Assembly (NCBI GenBank): GCA_027578815.1
Contig: JANBTH010000065.1
Coordinates: 1 to 41,450, forward strand
Direction: 5' to 3'
Length of the DNA: 41,450 nt
Source: Coemansia sp. RSA 1804
Taxonomy: Eukaryota > Kickxellomycota > Kickxellomycetes > Kickxellales > Kickxellaceae
Below are positions 38,391 to 41,450 of this stretch, piece after piece. The position numbers and the translations under genes were made by a program. Numbering within the stretch: position 1 is the first letter of the stretch; each line of letters begins with the position of its first letter. Under the pieces are notes generated by a model. The model saw only the letters and a program-made list of their open reading frames with translations. It was not told the origin of the DNA and made no database searches.

Positions 38391-40403
38391 TCAGTAGGCC
38401 ACGCCTAAGAAGGGAATAGCGCCAGAGCGTTCACTGTTTTCGGAGACTTCAATGTCATTCATCTCGGCGCGTTGCTGGGCCTCCAGCTGTGCACGATCGC
38501 GCACAGCATTTCCCAACGTCCTAGCCAACGCGCTGGCGCGTGCATCCATACGCCGAGAGCGCTCGCGCTCAAAGACATGGACTAGAGCGTTGTGGCGAGA
38601 GATAATGTCTATAGTGCTGTCGCGAAGCTTCTTGTTGGCCTCACGGTAATAATCGTTGTCGATTTCTAGCGCATGCATCGTTTCCAAAAGCTGCTTGCAG
38701 CGTCCACACGCTAGCTGCTCGTCTTCCTCAAACTCTGTTGTCATGTCCACAGTCTGTAATGGTAAGGCCTGATCGCGCTCTGGCGATGCGGTAGACGCTA
38801 CAGACGGACGGATCAATCCGGCAAAAAGCATACTGCTGCGCCTTCTCATCACACGCTCCTCCTGCTCCGCTACCCAGCGCTGCTGCGGCGCGTCACTCTG
38901 AGCTGGCGGGGAGAATATTGCCAATGGCGCTGGAATGACCTCGCTGGCTTGCGTATCATTCGCCACATCTCCTGTGTTAGCTTCAGAAAAGCTGGGAGTG
39001 TGGGGGTTTGCAACTGTCTGAAGATAGCGCTCAACGGTACAAAGATCACGCCTAACACTGGGACTCATTTCAGACTCAGGCTGAGCCAGGGTGCAGGCTG
39101 CGTGAATAGCGCTGATCCCAGCAACAATGCGTGCATGGTCTGGGTGCTGCCCTTTCACATCTCTGTTCCGCTGGTAATCGCTGGTAGAGCTTTCAGTACT
39201 ATCGCCTTGCATGCCTGGCACTCCGTCCAATACGCTACGCGATTTGTTTGGAGAAGGCAGTCCATTGCCGCAAATATCACTCTGACTGCGAACAACCTCA
39301 TTAAGTGCGACGATTTTCTGCTTTAGCGCCGCGTTCTCTGCCCGCTGGTTGCGCAATTGCGTCTCAGCCCCATTTGCACGAATATTGGCTGCCTCTGTGG
39401 CTGCGTTTGCAGCATCAAGCTTTGCGTTGAGAGATTCGGTAACTGCGGCCATAGTCTTGATCTCTCTGAGCAGCTCGTTTACGGCCTCACGCTCCTTGTC
39501 AAGTTGCTCCTGCAAGTATTGGTTGGCATCAACGAGCTGACGGTACCTAAAACTTGCAGAGGACCAGCTTTCCTGTCCATGAATAACTGGCCGCGGAATG
39601 CGCGACATTCCTCGCAAGCTTTGAGACTTGTATGTAGCAGGCTCAGCAACTGGCGATCGCTGTGCACGCAGGCCGTCACCACTTCTAGATATGGCGGGAC
39701 TGGTTACTCTACCATTCCGATCCAGATGTCCGCCAAAAAATCCCGGCTTGCTAGCGGAAACGTGTGCTTTTTGAGACACGGGCGATTCATTTAGTTTCAA
39801 AGAAGTCTTGGCAGGACCACAAGCACCTTTTTGCTGCTGCTGCTGCTGCTGCTGTGGTGGTGGTGGTGGTGGTGGCAGAGGCTTTGATTGCTGGCGAATT
39901 TGTCTTAGCGTCCGACTCCCATAAGTCGGTGTTGTAGAAGTCGTCTGCAACGACCCTCGACTAGTTGCTCTGGACAGCTCGCCTCTCGCCATCAGCGCAT
40001 TTGTCTGCTGGCCAAGTGTATGACCACCCGATGTAACGGCCGACTCTGACTGCTGCTTTCTGACCAAGCCAACATATCTGGATGACGATCCTCTGGTATC
40101 AAAAGCCCCCTGTTTTCCACGGAGTACTGTCGATGTTTGAGGTATGGCTGAGCTGATGCTTGGAAACAAAGAATCAGAATCCTTCACTGAATGGAACCGC
40201 TTTAGACTACGTTCGCCGCTCAGTCCTTCTTTGGTGGGTTCGACAGTTCGGCTTGCTTTGTTTGCAACAGAAACATCTTCCACGCCTGCAGGGTTCTCTG
40301 TTGCTCTTGTGGTTGAGCCGCGTAGACGCACTTTTGCAATTGGGCGATTTGAATTTTTTCCTCCGGCCAACCCCATGAGCCTTCTGTCTGAGCTTTTTTC
40401 CAT
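38391..40403 (-). CDS. Basic, Ser-rich coiled-coil protein with an SxIP-like motif
   Basis: I do not recognise an ortholog. The 670 residues split into a basic, Ser/Thr/Arg-rich disordered half (1-280) with a poly-Pro run followed by a poly-Gln run (about 177-191), a coiled coil at about 286-372 (FRYRQLVDANQYLQEQLDKE to NEVVRSQ), a linker, and a second coiled coil near 565-655 starting with a CxxC pair (ACGRCKQLL). At 267-270, in a basic Ser/Pro context, SRIPRP fits the SxIP consensus of EB1-binding microtubule plus-end trackers. A cytoskeletal adaptor is therefore a reasonable guess. The first ATG in the frame is 40401-40403. Just upstream a TACTAAC branch motif and two AG acceptors suggest that an intron ends right before this ATG, so an upstream exon (leader or coding) is possible. 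Confidence 0.7.
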   Translation of the reverse strand: MEKSSDRRLMGLAGGKNSNRPIAKVRLRGSTTRATENPAGVEDVSVANKASRTVEPTKEGLSGERSLKRFHSVKDSDSLFPSISSAIPQTSTVLRGKQGAFDTRGSSSRYVGLVRKQQSESAVTSGGHTLGQQTNALMARGELSRATSRGSLQTTSTTPTYGSRTLRQIRQQSKPLPPPPPPPQQQQQQQQKGACGPAKTSLKLNESPVSQKAHVSASKPGFFGGHLDRNGRVTSPAISRSGDGLRAQRSPVAEPATYKSQSLRGMSRIPRPVIHGQESWSSASFRYRQLVDANQYLQEQLDKEREAVNELLREIKTMAAVTESLNAKLDAANAATEAANIRANGAETQLRNQRAENAALKQKIVALNEVVRSQSDICGNGLPSPNKSRSVLDGVPGMQGDSTESSTSDYQRNRDVKGQHPDHARIVAGISAIHAACTLAQPESEMSPSVRRDLCTVERYLQTVANPHTPSFSEANTGDVANDTQASEVIPAPLAIFSPPAQSDAPQQRWVAEQEERVMRRRSSMLFAGLIRPSVASTASPERDQALPLQTVDMTTEFEEDEQLACGRCKQLLETMHALEIDNDYYREANKKLRDSTIDIISRHNALVHVFERERSRRMDARASALARTLGNAVRDRAQLEAQQRAEMNDIEVSENSERSGAIPFLGVAY
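39832..39876 (+). repeat. CTG then TGG trinucleotide repeats (poly-Gln/poly-Pro)
   Basis: A run of TGC/CTG units followed by seven TGG units; on the minus strand they encode the adjoining Pro and Gln runs of the coiled-coil protein. Such tracts are prone to length variation between strains. Confidence 0.8.
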
Positions 40404-40432
40404 ACTGTCTACCGTTTTTATTGGATGCAAAA

Positions 40433-40439
40433 GTTAGTA
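40433..40439 (-). promoter_or_regulatory. TACTAAC branch-point motif before the coiled-coil ATG
   Basis: On the minus strand the optimal fungal branch sequence TACTAAC is followed 24 and 28 nt later by GTAG and ACAG acceptors, the last one leaving a single T before the ATG. Possible GT donors lie upstream (for example GTAAAT near 40504), so a leader intron is plausible but not shown. Confidence 0.4.
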
Positions 40440-40594
40440 GGAATGTGTATATAGTGAGGGTTTATCACTATAAGGATATATCGCTGAAATTGTTATGAAT
40501 TTACAATAGCGAGCAGGTGCAATGGACAAGAACTTTAATTTGACTTGGTTTGGTTTGGAAATATGAGAATATAACAGCAATAAAATGAAAGAAA

Positions 40595-40608
40595 AGAGAG
40601 AGAGAGAG
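40595..40608 (+). repeat. (AG)7 microsatellite
   Basis: Seven AG units in the upstream region of the coiled-coil gene, read as CT repeats on its sense strand and part of a longer pyrimidine-rich leader. Confidence 0.75.
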
Positions 40609-40827
40609 TATGGCAATTGAAAAGAAAACAAAGTATGTGAAAGCAAAGGCAAGAAAAGAATGGCCTATTAAATACATTATTCCACCGCGCGTCGATGTAA
40701 CCCTGAGGTGTCAATGACAACAAAGAAAAAACAGCTGGGCTCAACAGGTTTTCTACACTCTCAGATTCGTCAAGTACCTAAGTCTAAGGAAATGTTTTAA
40801 CTGCATTGTACCATTTTCCTCTGCATA

Positions 40828-41450
40828 TCACCAGCCTAGAATCTCTTCCGCAAAGACCCGTATCTGGTCCGCTGGTGGGTTTTCTGCAAAGCAAACCTGG
40901 ATCGCTTGCAAAAGTGTTTTTGAAGGCACAGTGCTATAGCTGACAATCTCTAGAACAGTGCGCTGGATATCAGGCGGGTATTGCTTGAATGGACCATAGA
41001 CAATACCTCTTTCTGGAACATTGACACAGAACAATGTTGCTAGGCCCGCCTGAAGTCCGGCTCTTGCGGTGCTGTCTAGAAGCTGGGTGCGCTGGTGAAT
41101 CAGCCGCAGTGCCTCGGAGACCGCCATGCTTGTATCGATATTCTGGCTGCGTAGCTGCCATAGCAGCTTTGGGAGCCCAGCAGCCCACTTCGCTAGCAGC
41201 CCCTTGGCCTCTTGTGTCAAAAAATCCGGCATCTTGAGGCTAACAGGTGATCTGGACCACTGTGTCTCTATCACCTTGGTCAGAAACTGGGTGCACAGAG
41301 CCTTACTTGCCGAAGCTAGCGGACAGTCGTTCGTATAGTGTATAACAGCTGCAAGCAGCAGCTCAGCATCTTTTTTGTCTGTGCCGCACATCATCTGCCA
41401 CACTACCGGCAGAAGCACAACAAAGTGCTCGTGCCGAAAATGCATGCTCA
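40828..41450 (-). CDS. C-terminal part of a helical-repeat protein, possibly Tex10/Ipi1-like
   Basis: At least 207 residues are visible; the frame runs off the right edge, and the ATG at 41443-41445 is probably internal. The sequence is all-helical, ARM/HEAT-like: LLLAAVIHYTNDCPLASASKALCTQF, then LLAKWAAGLPKLLWQLRSQNIDTSMAVSEALRLIHQ, then YGPFKQYPPDIQRTVLEIVSY and a short final helix. The pattern 'LPKLLWQL...' followed by 'GPF..LPPDIQ' reminds me of the C-terminal region of Tex10/Ipi1, a subunit of the Rix1 complex that matures the 60S ribosomal subunit. That match is from memory of the family's style, not from an alignment, and another HEAT-repeat family is possible. The missing N-terminal part lies beyond the window. 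Confidence 0.5.
   Translation of the reverse strand, partial: SMHFRHEHFVVLLPVVWQMMCGTDKKDAELLLAAVIHYTNDCPLASASKALCTQFLTKVIETQWSRSPVSLKMPDFLTQEAKGLLAKWAAGLPKLLWQLRSQNIDTSMAVSEALRLIHQRTQLLDSTARAGLQAGLATLFCVNVPERGIVYGPFKQYPPDIQRTVLEIVSYSTVPSKTLLQAIQVCFAENPPADQIRVFAEEILGW

Larger units (their letters stand above)
40404..40827. other. Intergenic region with leader intron signals
   Basis: This stretch separates the Tex10-like gene's stop from the coiled-coil gene's ATG, both minus-strand. It contains a C/T-rich tract on the minus strand, an (AG)7 microsatellite and a TACTAAC branch motif 29 nt before the ATG. I find no convincing upstream coding exon. Confidence 0.45.

Noticed and set aside
1..41450. 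Mobile elements, viral remnants, CRISPR arrays, defence or biosynthetic gene clusters
   Set aside because: No reverse transcriptase, transposase, integrase, polyketide or peptide synthetase, terminal repeats or regularly spaced repeats were seen. The neighbours are unrelated housekeeping genes.

Overview
The window looks like ordinary nuclear DNA of a fungus, most likely an early-diverging, non-yeast lineage (a Kickxellomycotina- or Mucoromycota-type genome is my best guess). The reasons are a fungal gene mix (URA5, QCR8, SMC4, Ada3, a DUF3712/Tag1-like membrane protein), short introns with GTAAGT/GTATGT donors and CTAAY branch sites, and families that budding yeast lacks (FRG1, sulfide:quinone oxidoreductase, queuosine salvage QNG1, MYND-containing PDCD2). 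I recognise 21 genes plus one doubtful small spliced gene. I see no transposon, viral gene, CRISPR array, rRNA or tRNA.

Layout. 1-3.0 kb: a 5'-open triple HMG-box protein and, tail to tail, a PDCD2/Tsr4 protein. 3.0-4.3 kb: an AT-rich gene-free stretch. 4.3-8.5 kb: a three-exon hexose-type MFS transporter, then QNG1 and FRG1 head to head. 8.8-14.9 kb: a secreted subtilase and a Tag1-like vacuolar-type membrane protein. 15.7-16.8 kb: an ArfGAP1/Gcs1-type GAP. 17.2-21.4 kb: a GC-rich block with an unrecognised two-exon Ser-rich protein, GPI18 (PIG-V) and QCR8. 21.9-26.3 kb: an aldo-keto reductase, a possible small spliced gene, a monocarboxylate-type MFS transporter and URA5. 26.5-32.3 kb: SMC4 (two exons) and Ada3. 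32.6-36.4 kb: a multi-Myb/SANT protein and the spliceosome-disassembly G-patch protein TFIP11/Ntr1. 36.7-40.4 kb: mitochondrial SQOR and a coiled-coil protein with a possible EB1-binding SxIP motif. 40.8 kb-end: the C-terminal part of a possible Tex10/Ipi1-like protein.

The genes are mostly unrelated housekeeping functions and do not form a cluster or pathway. Convergent pairs are tightly packed (about 90-310 bp between stops), divergent pairs share roughly 230-770 bp. Introns were placed by hand for the sugar transporter (2), the GC-rich orphan gene (1) and SMC4 (1); each restores an uninterrupted frame. I do not see a convincing undescribed system here. The most useful leads are a Myb-repeat protein with a mitochondrial-type N-terminus, the two-exon orphan in the GC-rich block, the candidate SxIP coiled-coil protein, the possible hidden small gene at 22.8-23.3 kb, and a 28-bp alternating purine-pyrimidine run.
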